This document shows, one piece after another, positions 42,823-51,175 of a stretch of DNA of 64,000 nt (positions within the stretch are counted from its first letter, which is position 1; every line of letters begins with the position of its first letter). The notes below the pieces were generated by a model. That model did no database searches. It had not been told where the DNA came from and saw nothing but the letters and a program-made list of their open reading frames with translations. Made by a program: the position numbers and the translations under genes. The stretch lies in the NCBI GenBank assembly GCA_035535995.1, contig DATLOZ010000009.1, positions 62,001 through 126,000 on the forward strand, in the 5' to 3' direction. Source of the DNA: JANYCO01 sp035535995. Its GTDB lineage: Bacteria; Bacteroidota; Bacteroidia; Cytophagales; Cytophagaceae.

Positions 42823-42984
42823 ATGCCCCGGAACAGAAAAATTTTCTACATTGTCTTCGCCATTTTCCTGGCGATTGTGATCCTGGTTGCTATCGACATG
42901 GGCTCTCGTACTAACCCGCCTTGGAAAAAAAGAAAAGAGACTTTAAAAAAATACGAAATTGATCATTTCAAAAAAAAGATCTGA
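42823..42984 (+). CDS. small single-pass membrane protein, 53 aa
   Basis: An open frame of 53 codons starting at ATG 42823, with a basic N-terminus (MPRNRK), one strong membrane segment (about 7-26) and a basic tail with TNPPWKKRKE. It lies 24 bases after kup and 3 bases before phhB, in the same direction, with no room for another gene. The hydrophobic-then-basic pattern and the packing support a real gene. I do not recognise a function; it could be an accessory of Kup, but that is inference. Confidence 0.62.
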   Translation: MPRNRKIFYIVFAIFLAIVILVAIDMGSRTNPPWKKRKETLKKYEIDHFKKKI

Positions 42985-42987
42985 CTT

Positions 42988-43224
42988 ATGTGGAACGAGG
43001 AAAATAATAAATTGAAAAGAACTTTCGAGTTCAAAAATTTCAGCGAAGCGTTCTCCTTCATGACACGCGTAGCGCTGCTGGCCGAAAAGGCCGACCATCA
43101 TCCATACTGGACCAATGTATACAACAAAGTAGAAATAGAATTGAGCACACACGATGCCGGCAATATCGTAACGTCCAAAGACCGTGAACTTGCCTATGCA
43201 ATCGATGCGCTTTTGAGATCTTAA
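42988..43224 (+). CDS. phhB: pterin-4a-carbinolamine dehydratase
   Basis: A 78-residue enzyme that dehydrates 4a-hydroxytetrahydrobiopterin so that the cofactor of aromatic hydroxylases can be recycled. The active-site motif is KADHHPYW (His37, His38, Pro39, Trp41), and the second part is STHDAGNIVTSKD (His55, Asp56). It starts at ATG 42988 and ends 1 base before rsmI, so the genes are coupled. No phenylalanine hydroxylase gene is in the window; in bacteria lacking one, this protein has other or unknown roles. Confidence 0.92.
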   Translation: MWNEENNKLKRTFEFKNFSEAFSFMTRVALLAEKADHHPYWTNVYNKVEIELSTHDAGNIVTSKDRELAYAIDALLRS

Positions 43225-43225
43225 T

Positions 43226-43915
43226 ATGTCGGAGTCTATACCCACTCAATTGTATGTAGTACCCACTCCTATCGGGAACCTGGAAGATATCACCCTGCGT
43301 GCGATCCGGACACTGAAAGAAGTTGATTTTATACTGGCCGAAGATACACGCGTCACTGCAAAACTGCTCCAACACCTGGAGATCAGTAAGCCATTGCAGA
43401 GTTATCACACCTTCAACGAACACCAGATCCTAAGTCAGGTGATCAAACGAATCAAAGGCGGAGAAAAAGCTGCACTGGTATCCGACGCCGGCACACCTGC
43501 TATTTCAGATCCTGGTTTCTTGCTTGTACGCGAGTGCCTGAAAAATGAGATCAAAATAGAATGCTTACCTGGTCCTACGGCCTTTGTTCCTGCCTTAGTA
43601 AAATCAGGAATCCCGAGCGATAGTTTTGTATTCGAAGGATTTCTTCCTCATAAAAAAGGACGGCAGACAAGATTGAAATTATTAGCAGAAGAACCGCGTA
43701 CGATGATCTTCTACGAATCTCCTATGCGGGTGGCAAAAACATTGGAACAGTTTAAAGAATATTTTGGAAATGAAAGAATTGTATCTGTTTCCAGAGAACT
43801 TTCCAAATTGTATGAAGAGACTATAAACGGAACCGTCGAAGAAGTTTTACGTATTATATTGGAAAAAAAAGAGATAAAAGGAGAGATCGTGATTATTGTA
43901 GCTGGAAAAGAATAA
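43226..43915 (+). CDS. rsmI: 16S rRNA 2'-O-ribose C1402 methyltransferase
   Basis: A 229-residue SAM-dependent methyltransferase that modifies C1402 in the decoding centre of 16S rRNA. The tetrapyrrole-methylase fold is shown by YVVPTPIGNLEDITLRA, DFILAEDTRV, VSDAGTPAISDPG and the LPGPTAFVPAL motif. It lacks the C-terminal extension of the E. coli protein (286 residues), as is usual in Bacteroidota. It starts at ATG 43226, 1 base after phhB. Confidence 0.94.
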   Translation: MSESIPTQLYVVPTPIGNLEDITLRAIRTLKEVDFILAEDTRVTAKLLQHLEISKPLQSYHTFNEHQILSQVIKRIKGGEKAALVSDAGTPAISDPGFLLVRECLKNEIKIECLPGPTAFVPALVKSGIPSDSFVFEGFLPHKKGRQTRLKLLAEEPRTMIFYESPMRVAKTLEQFKEYFGNERIVSVSRELSKLYEETINGTVEEVLRIILEKKEIKGEIVIIVAGKE

Positions 43916-43978
43916 TAAATAGACATAGCGTTTTATAAATTTTTGTCTATTTTTATAACACTTAGCACCAACAGATTT

Positions 43979-44365
43979 ATGTCAATGAATGTTTTTGAAA
44001 ACGAATGGGTAATCATTGAAAATCACAAGAAATATCTTTACGTATGTTTCAAGGAAAATAATGATATGGAGTTGGATATTCAATCCGCCAAAAAGATCAT
44101 CGACGACTCTCTAAAATTTACCAATAGTAAAATATTTCCGGTGATAAACGATATCAAAAATATGCCAAGTCATACTCGCGAGGTGCGGGAATTTTTCGCC
44201 GGACAGGCAAGTCGCTCGGCAGTTGCCAATGCGATACTAGTCTCCAACACTTTTAACCGTGTAATGGCTAGTTTTTTCCTTTCTTTAAGCAAACCATTAA
44301 TCCCTACCAAGATCTTTAGCGACCGGGAAAAAGCAGTAGAATGGCTTTCAAAATTTAGCAGTTAA
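43979..44365 (+). CDS. STAS/SEC14-like protein (DUF7793 type), copy 1
   Basis: A 128-residue soluble protein. I start at ATG 43979; the open frame extends 12 codons upstream into the AT-rich leader. The pattern DIKNMPSHTREVREFFAG, then ANAILVSNTFNRVMASFFLSL, then KPLIPTKIFSDREKAVEWL is that of the small Bacteroidota DUF7793 family, whose fold resembles STAS or SEC14 domains. The function is not known. The next gene is a clear paralog 20 bases downstream, so the pair arose by tandem duplication. Confidence 0.78.
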   Translation: MSMNVFENEWVIIENHKKYLYVCFKENNDMELDIQSAKKIIDDSLKFTNSKIFPVINDIKNMPSHTREVREFFAGQASRSAVANAILVSNTFNRVMASFFLSLSKPLIPTKIFSDREKAVEWLSKFSS

Positions 44366-44385
44366 TTTCTAGCCCTAAGTCATCG

Positions 44386-44793
44386 ATGGTTATTATAAAA
44401 CAAGAAAATGAATGGGTTTGGATGGAGCTGAGAGAATCTCATTTCTTAGTAACCTATAAGCCAAATACTATTCTGGATCTGCAGGCTGCACAAACGATCA
44501 TACGTGAGGCTACAGAACTGGCGGGAGATAAAGTATACCCTGCTCTTACCGATATTAAAGACATGCCGTCGCACCCAAAAGAGGTACGCCAGTATTTTGC
44601 CAACGAGGGCAGTCACAATGCTACTGCCAATGCAATACTGGTTTCCAGCTCGATCAACAAGATAATGGCCAATTTCTTTCTTACGTTGAACAAACCAACC
44701 GTGCCAACCCGGCTCTTCACCGATGCTAACAAAGCTATTAAATGGTTGGAAATGTTTCCTGTAATAGCAAGACCAGCGTTAGTACAGTTATGA
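44386..44793 (+). CDS. STAS/SEC14-like protein (DUF7793 type), copy 2
   Basis: A 135-residue paralog of the previous protein. Matching blocks are ENEWVW, ALTDIKDMPSHPKEVRQYF, ATANAILVSSSINKIMANFF and KPTVPTRLFTDANKAIKWL. It has diverged in the N-terminal strand pair and has a longer C-terminal tail (VIARPALVQL). It starts at ATG 44386 and is likely cotranscribed with copy 1. Retention of the DIKxMPSH core in both copies points to a shared ligand or partner, with different inputs possible. Confidence 0.78.
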   Translation: MVIIKQENEWVWMELRESHFLVTYKPNTILDLQAAQTIIREATELAGDKVYPALTDIKDMPSHPKEVRQYFANEGSHNATANAILVSSSINKIMANFFLTLNKPTVPTRLFTDANKAIKWLEMFPVIARPALVQL

Positions 44794-44978
44794 ATTATCA
44801 ATATTGATGAGGAATGATAGTTACTCGTTAATGACTATATATATTTGAATAATAACAACTAACATAGTTGACAATTATTTTCAAACTCATCCTCCAACAT
44901 TCATAACCCGTAATTTCTTAACTTTTTTTTGTTTATTTTTGTTAAACAAAGCGTAGTAAAGGAAAGAGAAAAACGACC

Positions 44979-45857
44979 ATGATAGAGCTTCCTATAATCC
45001 CAGCAGATTCCAACAAACCAAGAACCGCAAGACCCGACTGGCTTCGTGTAAAGCTGCCGATCGGAAAAGAATATGCCAACGTTCGTGCTATTGTGGACGA
45101 ATATAAGCTGCATACTATTTGTCAAAGCGGCAACTGTCCAAACATGGGAGAATGCTGGGGAGCCGGTACTGCCACCTTTATGATCCTGGGCAATGTCTGC
45201 ACCCGCAGCTGTACTTTCTGTGCAGTAGCCACCGGAAGGCCCAATGAGTACGATACCGACGAACCAAGAAGAGTGGCCGAAGCCATCAAACTAATGGGCG
45301 TAAAACACGCCGTGATCACTTCTGTAAACCGCGACGAGTTGAAAGACCGCGGCGCGGAAATCTGGTACCAGACCGTAGTAGAAGTGAAAAAAGAAAGTCC
45401 TTCTACCACCATTGAAACGTTGATCCCGGATGTAAAAGGCAACTGGGACGCTCTTATCCGCATGATCAGCGGAGGGCAGGAAGTAGTTTCACATAATATG
45501 GAAACCGTAAAACGTCTTTATAAAATGGTGCGCCCGCAAGCTAAATACGAGCGGAGCCTGGAAGAAATAAAACGCATCAAAGAATTCGGCAAACGCACCA
45601 AATCCGGCATCATGCTTGGCCTGGGCGAAACCGAAGACGAAGTATACGAAGCAATGGACGACCTGATTGAAAACGGATTAGACGTACTCACACTCGGCCA
45701 ATATTTACAACCTACTAAAATGCACCTGGAGGTAGCATCCTTCATACATCCGGATCAGTTTGCCAAATACAAAGAAGCAGGGTTGAAAAAAGGCTTCAAA
45801 TACGTAGAATCCGGACCGCTGGTGAGATCTTCCTATCATGCGGAGAAGCATGTATAG
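44979..45857 (+). CDS. lipA: lipoyl synthase
   Basis: A radical-SAM enzyme (292 residues) that inserts sulfur into octanoyl-protein to form lipoyl groups. The auxiliary cluster motif is CQSGNCPNMGEC, the radical-SAM cluster CTRSCTFC, and the C-terminal RSSYHA supplies the serine ligand. It starts at ATG 44979. A TATTTTTG element at 44934-44941 may be its -7 box. It ends in a strong terminator at 45894-45936. LipB is not adjacent. Confidence 0.97.
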   Translation: MIELPIIPADSNKPRTARPDWLRVKLPIGKEYANVRAIVDEYKLHTICQSGNCPNMGECWGAGTATFMILGNVCTRSCTFCAVATGRPNEYDTDEPRRVAEAIKLMGVKHAVITSVNRDELKDRGAEIWYQTVVEVKKESPSTTIETLIPDVKGNWDALIRMISGGQEVVSHNMETVKRLYKMVRPQAKYERSLEEIKRIKEFGKRTKSGIMLGLGETEDEVYEAMDDLIENGLDVLTLGQYLQPTKMHLEVASFIHPDQFAKYKEAGLKKGFKYVESGPLVRSSYHAEKHV

Positions 45858-45861
45858 AAGT

Positions 45862-45976
45862 TATGAATGTTGAATTATGAATTTTGAATGATAAATAAAG
45901 AAGAGCTTTGTTAGAGAAACAAAGCTCTTCTTTATTAAAGCATAAATTCATAACTCATAATTCAACATTCATAATT
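45862..45976. repeat. heptad inverted repeat enclosing a terminator
   Basis: Left units TTATGAA, TGTTGAA, TTATGAA and TTTTGAA at 45862-45890 face a right run of TCATAAC, TCATAAT, TCAACAT and TCATAAT units at about 45946-45976. The lipA terminator (45894-45936) forms the inside of the same structure. Confidence 0.85.
45894..45936 (+). terminator. strong terminator of lipA, 19 perfect pairs
   Basis: The arms 45894-45912 and 45918-45936 are exact complements with a five-base loop, AGAGA. The A-rich left side and T-rich right side make it usable from either strand, but only lipA reads into it. Confidence 0.9.
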
Positions 45977-46034
45977 TTTTTCCTGTATCTTTTTCTCATC
46001 CTCCTCATTATGGCAATAACTAAACAATATTGCT

Positions 46035-47225
46035 ATGAAAACCTTCTTCTTATGGCTGGGCATCCTTGTTTTCCCCGCACTGGTACAGGCGCAGCAGATC
46101 GCTGCTAAACAAAAGATCACTACGATAGAAGTGCCTGTTTATCATTCTAAACCCGGCCATCATCAAACCATTCTTCATATGGCCTATGCCTCCCAGGAAA
46201 TTGGCAATAAAGAAACCTGGGAAAATAAAGATCATCGGAAACAAGTATACGAAGTAGACCTTGTCTTCTCCGCCTATCCAAAAAAGAAGGAAGACTGGAT
46301 CACCAGCTACCAGTCGCTGCTGGAGCGGAGAATAGAAGAACTGAAAAAACTAGAACCTACCCTCGGATCTGATACCAGCGTGAGGTGGAACCTGGTGCTG
46401 CAAACTCAGTGCGTGAACGAAGAGCAAGCTAAAAAGCTCTTTCACGGTGCAGTATTCAGGTTCCGTTATATCAACGGAGCTAAAGCTCCGGAAATTTTAT
46501 CCTGGCAAAATGTTGACCTGCAAAAAAATCTGCCTCAATTCCAGGAAATACAAAACGAAGTGGAAGGCATTGTCTACGGCGTCTCCGACTTTAAAGATTC
46601 CACGGTCTTCAATGCTATCGACCGCAACCAATGGGGCCGCATGCTGGTGATCACCGACTGGACCGGTAGTATGTACTGCTACGGCGCACAGGTATTGCTT
46701 TGGCATCGCCTGCATTTCGACGAGGCAAAAGTCAAATCATTTGTATTCTTCAACGACGGCAACAGAAAGCTCGACAAACAAAAACGCGCCGGCAATACAG
46801 GTGGCGTCTTTTGCTGCAACCCTGATGATTTTGAACATTTACTGAAAGTAATGGGCGTAGTAATGAAACTGGGCAGCGGCGGCGATACTCCTGAAAACAA
46901 CCTGGAAGCAGTGCTCAAGGGATTGCGTTTGTATAAAGACTTTGATGAAATAGTAATGGTAGCCGACAACAATGCCGGGGTGCGCGATATGAGCTTGTTG
47001 CCTAAGATCAACAAACCGATCCGGATCGTGCTTTGCGGCGTAAGCTGTGGCACTCCGATCCATCCGCATTACCTGGAGATCGCCAGAAAAATCGGCGGCT
47101 CTATCCATACCATCGAACAAGACATCGAAACCCTTTCAATGCTGAAAGAAGGACAAACAATGGATATCAACGGCGTGATGTATAAGATCAAAAAGGGAAA
47201 ACTGGTGAGGATGTACCGGGGGTAA
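46035..47225 (+). CDS. secreted von Willebrand factor A-like protein
   Basis: A 396-residue exported protein with a signal peptide ending near LVQAQ (residue 19). A region of mixed strands and helices precedes a VWA-like domain. The metal-ion site is DWTGS (Asp208, Thr210, Ser212), with Thr285 in GGDTPENN and Asp311 in VADNNAG, in the order and spacing of a MIDAS. The C-terminal part has a tail with KIKKGKLVRMYRG. I do not recognise a specific family. It starts at ATG 46035 and stands alone between two heptad repeats, near lipA and hisS. Confidence 0.7.
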   Translation: MKTFFLWLGILVFPALVQAQQIAAKQKITTIEVPVYHSKPGHHQTILHMAYASQEIGNKETWENKDHRKQVYEVDLVFSAYPKKKEDWITSYQSLLERRIEELKKLEPTLGSDTSVRWNLVLQTQCVNEEQAKKLFHGAVFRFRYINGAKAPEILSWQNVDLQKNLPQFQEIQNEVEGIVYGVSDFKDSTVFNAIDRNQWGRMLVITDWTGSMYCYGAQVLLWHRLHFDEAKVKSFVFFNDGNRKLDKQKRAGNTGGVFCCNPDDFEHLLKVMGVVMKLGSGGDTPENNLEAVLKGLRLYKDFDEIVMVADNNAGVRDMSLLPKINKPIRIVLCGVSCGTPIHPHYLEIARKIGGSIHTIEQDIETLSMLKEGQTMDINGVMYKIKKGKLVRMYRG

Positions 47226-47227
47226 AA

Positions 47228-47364
47228 ATTATGAATTTTGAGTTATGAATTTTGAATGACCACAGTATGTATTATTGTTCGTTATTTGCTTATGCACAGA
47301 ATACTAGTAAGAACTAACGGCTCCTGTCAATCAATTCATAACTCATAATTCATAATTCATAATT
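47228..47364. repeat. heptad inverted repeat (TTATGAA/TTTTGAA type)
   Basis: Left units at 47228-47257 (TTATGAA, TTTTGAG, TTATGAA, TTTTGAA) face a right run TCATAAC, TCATAAT, TCATAAT, TCATAAT at 47335-47364 with a 77-base spacer. Confidence 0.8.
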
Positions 47365-47407
47365 TTTCTTCTTATTTTTACCATTCATACAGAATAGTAA
47401 TATACAG

Positions 47408-48784
47408 ATGTCTTCTTCAAAGCCCAGTATTCCCAAAGGGACGCGCGATTTTGGTCCTGATGTGATGATCAGGAGAAATTTTATTTTCGAGCAGATCAAA
47501 ACCATTTTTCAGAAATTTGGTTTTCTTCCTCTCGAAACGCCTGCCATGGAACAACTCTCCGTACTCATGGGCAAATACGGCGAAGAAGGCGATCGGCTAA
47601 TATTCAAAATTCTCAACTCCGGAGATTTTGCAAAAAAAATTAACCTAAGCGATTTTGAGCAAGGGTATAAAAAGATCACTACTTCTATTTCAGAAAAAGG
47701 ATTGCGCTACGATCTTACTGTTCCTTTTGCAAGGTTTGTAGTAATGAACAGAAATGATCTTGTGTTTCCATTCAAGCGCTACCAGATCCAACCTGTATGG
47801 CGCGGCGATAATCCGCAGCGCGGCCGCTATCGTGAATTCTACCAATGCGATGCCGACGTTGTAGGCACCGATTCGTTGATCTGCGAAGCTGAAATTGTTT
47901 TAATGATCAATGAAGTGATGAGTAAATTGGGTATCCAACAATTTACGATCAAGATCAACAATCGAAAATTACTTACCGCGATCACCGAAAAGATCGGCAT
48001 GCCGGGATGCGAAACCGATCTCTGTGTAGCCATCGATAAGCTCGACAAGATTGGCGTTGAAAAAGTAGTAGATGAATTAAAGACAAAAGAGTTTACCGAA
48101 CTCGCCATCGCCGCATTGATGCCGGTGCTGGAGTTCAAAGGTTCAAATAAAGAGAAATTCGATTTCCTGAAAGATTTTCTCATAGGCTCGGAAACAGGGC
48201 TCAAAGGCCTCGAAGAGATGACGGCGGTATTTGAATACACCGAGGCATTTGGTCTTACTAAAAACAATCTGGAATTTGATCTTACCCTTGCCAGGGGACT
48301 GAGCTATTACACAGGCGCTATCTTTGAAGTAAAAGCAGGCGGCGTGCAGATCGGCAGCATCAGCGGCGGCGGAAGGTATGACAATCTCACAGGCGTATTC
48401 GGTATGCCTGGCCTCTCAGGAGTAGGGATCTCCTTTGGGATCGACCGGATCTATGATGTGATGGAAGAACTCAATCTATTCCCGGCTACAAGCAATCTTT
48501 CCTCCAAAATACTTATTTGTCCTTTCGACGAAGAAACTAAAAAATACGCGCTTCCCCTTCTTTACCAATTACGCCAAAAAGGTATTAATAGTGAGATCTA
48601 TCCGGATGTGGCTAAAATGAAAAAACAACTGGATTATGCCGACCGTAAAAAAATCCCTTACGTGTTGATCATCGGTTCAGAAGAAATGGCTACGGGAAAT
48701 CTTACGTTAAAAGATATGCTAAAAGGCGAACAGCAGCGTTTGGATATCAATAGCATAATTGCGAAATTAGAACAGACTGCTTAA
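47408..48784 (+). CDS. hisS: histidine-tRNA ligase
   Basis: A class II synthetase (458 residues). The KGTRDFGPD at the N-terminus, RYDLTVPFARFV, motif 2 in GRYREFYQCDADVVG, the histidine-specific ARGLSYYTG and motif 3 GISFGIDRI are all visible. The C-terminal anticodon-binding domain is complete. It starts at ATG 47408 and ends 11 bases before the gliding-type secreted protein, so the two may share a transcript. Confidence 0.96.
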   Translation: MSSSKPSIPKGTRDFGPDVMIRRNFIFEQIKTIFQKFGFLPLETPAMEQLSVLMGKYGEEGDRLIFKILNSGDFAKKINLSDFEQGYKKITTSISEKGLRYDLTVPFARFVVMNRNDLVFPFKRYQIQPVWRGDNPQRGRYREFYQCDADVVGTDSLICEAEIVLMINEVMSKLGIQQFTIKINNRKLLTAITEKIGMPGCETDLCVAIDKLDKIGVEKVVDELKTKEFTELAIAALMPVLEFKGSNKEKFDFLKDFLIGSETGLKGLEEMTAVFEYTEAFGLTKNNLEFDLTLARGLSYYTGAIFEVKAGGVQIGSISGGGRYDNLTGVFGMPGLSGVGISFGIDRIYDVMEELNLFPATSNLSSKILICPFDEETKKYALPLLYQLRQKGINSEIYPDVAKMKKQLDYADRKKIPYVLIIGSEEMATGNLTLKDMLKGEQQRLDINSIIAKLEQTA

Positions 48785-48795
48785 CCTGTAAAAGC

Positions 48796-50730
48796 TTGAA
48801 AAGACTAATTTTATTCCTATTTATTCTTTTCTCCGCGCTGCCCGCTACTCTAAAGGCACAGTGCGTTGTCTGTCCATGTTTTACCGTAAGCCAGAACCGT
48901 GGCTGTGCTCCTCTTACGATCAGCGTAGACGGAAGCTGCTATGCAGGCCCGGCCAGCCAATTGCTTTATAACTACGATTATTCAAACGACCCTACCAACT
49001 TTGTAACCGCTACTACCCATCAGTACACTATCCCGGGCAACTATGTAGTAGCGCAGAATGCCAACGATCCGGTCACACACAATCACTATTACAAATACGA
49101 TACTATTGAAGTACTTGGCCAACCTCTCCCCAAGTACAAAACTGACCTCTGCGCTAATTATAAAGTGAAGATTTCCATTACTGATACTGTGTACGATCAA
49201 TTCCATGTAGATCTCGGAGATGGCACTTCTATTAATATGGGAAGCAACGCTAGCTACATTTGCACCTATCTCAATAGCAACCCACGCACTATTACCGTCA
49301 CCGGAAGCTATTTAAATAGCGGTGGTATAATATTATGCAGTAGCGCTCCTGTGACAACCAATCTAGTGCCTTTTCTTACCCTGGTTGCGCCGGATATGAT
49401 CGACCTTACTGTGAACAATCAATCTACTACTACTGGAAGCATCAGCTTCCGCTACAGCGGTATTGCAAACAGGTTGTATACGATCGAATATGGCAGTCCA
49501 ACGGTGATTGATACTATTAACTCAACCTCTACGGGCATCGTTACGCAAACAATCAATGCGCTCAATACACAAGCTACGATTTATACAATACGCATGAAGA
49601 ATATTGATATGTGTAATACTTTACCCCATCCCTCATCGGACTCTATTTCCAGCATCATCGTAAATTCTTCTGCTTCTAATGGATCCAACCAGGTAACATT
49701 TAGTTCTAATGCAGGTCTCAGTCCTACCTATACTCTGAACCGAGATGCAACATTGCTACAAGCTGCGGCCACCAGTCCTTATACCGACAACGCCGTTACC
49801 TGTGAAAAAACTTACTGCTACCAGGTACAAGCTACGCTGCCTACTACAAGCGTTACGAGTGGTACTTTTCACAAGTCTTACTCTGTAAGCAGCTGCGTGA
49901 AAGCTGTGTATACAGCGGCCGCCCCGGCGGTGACCAATGTAAATTCAACCGTAGACGGCAACCAGGTAAAACTTGTTTGGGATCTTCCGGTGCTCAATCC
50001 CATTGTACCTTCGGTGGATTATTATACGGTGTATAGAAATAACAATGGTACTTATGCCAATTACGGAAGCTCCAATTCTAATTCGTATACCGACAACGGA
50101 GCAAATGTAAATGCTTCGGCTTATTGCTATCAAATTTCTTACAAAGATCATTGCAACAATGTTTCTCCTCTAAGCAATATTACCTGTGATGTAAACCTGA
50201 TCGCCACGCGCACAGATGAAACCAATAACCTGACCTGGACATCTTACACAGGCTACCAGAGCGGGATCAAGGAATACATCATCGAGAATCTTGACGAAAA
50301 TGGCAATGTTGTGGTAAGCAAGTCCGCCGGACTTTCTACCAGTTTCAGCGAAGCTACCGATCCTAGTCTTTCGCAGTTGATCTATAGAATCCGCGTGGTG
50401 TCTGTAGGTTCTGAAAATATTGTTTCTTACTCCAATATCCAGCGAATCGATCTGACTCCCCAAATCTACATGCCCAATGTATTTACCCCGAATGGCGATG
50501 GTGACAACGACGTACTGGAAGTAAAAGGAAAATATTATAAGTCTGTAAAAATGACGATCCTTAATAAATGGGGGGAAGTACTCTTCATTTCCGACAATAC
50601 TGCGCAAGGCTGGGACGGCAATTACAAAGGTCAGCCTGTTTCGGTAGATTCTTATGCGTATCATGTAGTAGCGTTCGATAATTCAGGAAAAGAAATCTCG
50701 CTTAAAGGGGTGGTTTCACTGATCCGTTAG
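48796..50730 (+). CDS. type IX cargo with gliding-motility-type C-terminal domain
   Basis: A 644-residue exported protein. The signal peptide ends near LKAQ (about 22), a PKD-like beta domain with four Cys follows (CVVCPCFTVSQNRGC), and several fibronectin-III-like domains take up the middle (about 240-550). The end, NVFTPNGDGDNDVLEV through NKWGEVLF, WDGNYKGQPV and DSYAYHVV, is the C-terminal sorting domain of the gliding (type B) class that uses the type IX system. It is probably a surface adhesin. The start is TTG at 48796, chosen because the signal peptide begins there (KRLILFLF). Confidence 0.88.
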   Translation: MKRLILFLFILFSALPATLKAQCVVCPCFTVSQNRGCAPLTISVDGSCYAGPASQLLYNYDYSNDPTNFVTATTHQYTIPGNYVVAQNANDPVTHNHYYKYDTIEVLGQPLPKYKTDLCANYKVKISITDTVYDQFHVDLGDGTSINMGSNASYICTYLNSNPRTITVTGSYLNSGGIILCSSAPVTTNLVPFLTLVAPDMIDLTVNNQSTTTGSISFRYSGIANRLYTIEYGSPTVIDTINSTSTGIVTQTINALNTQATIYTIRMKNIDMCNTLPHPSSDSISSIIVNSSASNGSNQVTFSSNAGLSPTYTLNRDATLLQAAATSPYTDNAVTCEKTYCYQVQATLPTTSVTSGTFHKSYSVSSCVKAVYTAAAPAVTNVNSTVDGNQVKLVWDLPVLNPIVPSVDYYTVYRNNNGTYANYGSSNSNSYTDNGANVNASAYCYQISYKDHCNNVSPLSNITCDVNLIATRTDETNNLTWTSYTGYQSGIKEYIIENLDENGNVVVSKSAGLSTSFSEATDPSLSQLIYRIRVVSVGSENIVSYSNIQRIDLTPQIYMPNVFTPNGDGDNDVLEVKGKYYKSVKMTILNKWGEVLFISDNTAQGWDGNYKGQPVSVDSYAYHVVAFDNSGKEISLKGVVSLIR

Positions 50731-50740
50731 TTTAAAAAAA

Positions 50741-50826
50741 TGGATACAAGACGCCGGATACGGATAAAAATATTATATTAAACACCTCTTTTAATTTAAA
50801 ATTCATAATTCAAAATTCAAAATTAT
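50741..50826. repeat. heptad repeats (GGATACC and TTTTGAA types)
   Basis: GGATACA, AGACGCC, GGATACG and GATAAAA at 50741-50768, then AATTTAAAATTCATAATTC at about 50791-50810 with further ATTCAAA units up to the ybaB start. Confidence 0.65.
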
Positions 50827-50830
50827 TACA

Positions 50831-51172
50831 ATGTTCGACATGCTAAATATGATGGGCAAGATCAAAGAAGCCCAGGCCCGTTTGAAACAAATGAAAGAAA
50901 ACCTGGGCAATCTTACTGTAACCGGAGAAGCCGGAGGCGGGATGGTCAGAGCGGTTGTCAATGGCAACAGGCAGGTTTTGAAAATTGAAATCGAAGATTC
51001 TCTGATCAAACCTTCCGACAAAGATATGCTACAGGATCTTATAGTAGCCGCCATCAATAAAGCGATGCAGGAGATCGACACAGTAGTAAAAGAAGAATTG
51101 AAAAAAAATACGGAAGGCCTGCTTCCAAACATTCCCGGACTCGATCTTAGCAGCCTGGGCAATATGATGTAA
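50831..51172 (+). CDS. ybaB: YbaB/EbfC-family nucleoid-associated protein
   Basis: A 113-residue DNA-binding protein of the YbaB/EbfC family, which forms tweezer-like dimers and coats DNA. The N-terminal helix (MMGKIKEAQARLKQMKENLG), the beta core (GEAGGGMVRAVVNGNRQVL), and the C-terminal helix with DLIVAAINKAMQ are typical. It starts at ATG 50831 and ends 3 bases ahead of the glycosyltransferase. RecR or dnaX, its common partners, are not adjacent. Confidence 0.93.
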   Translation: MFDMLNMMGKIKEAQARLKQMKENLGNLTVTGEAGGGMVRAVVNGNRQVLKIEIEDSLIKPSDKDMLQDLIVAAINKAMQEIDTVVKEELKKNTEGLLPNIPGLDLSSLGNMM

Positions 51173-51175
51173 AGA

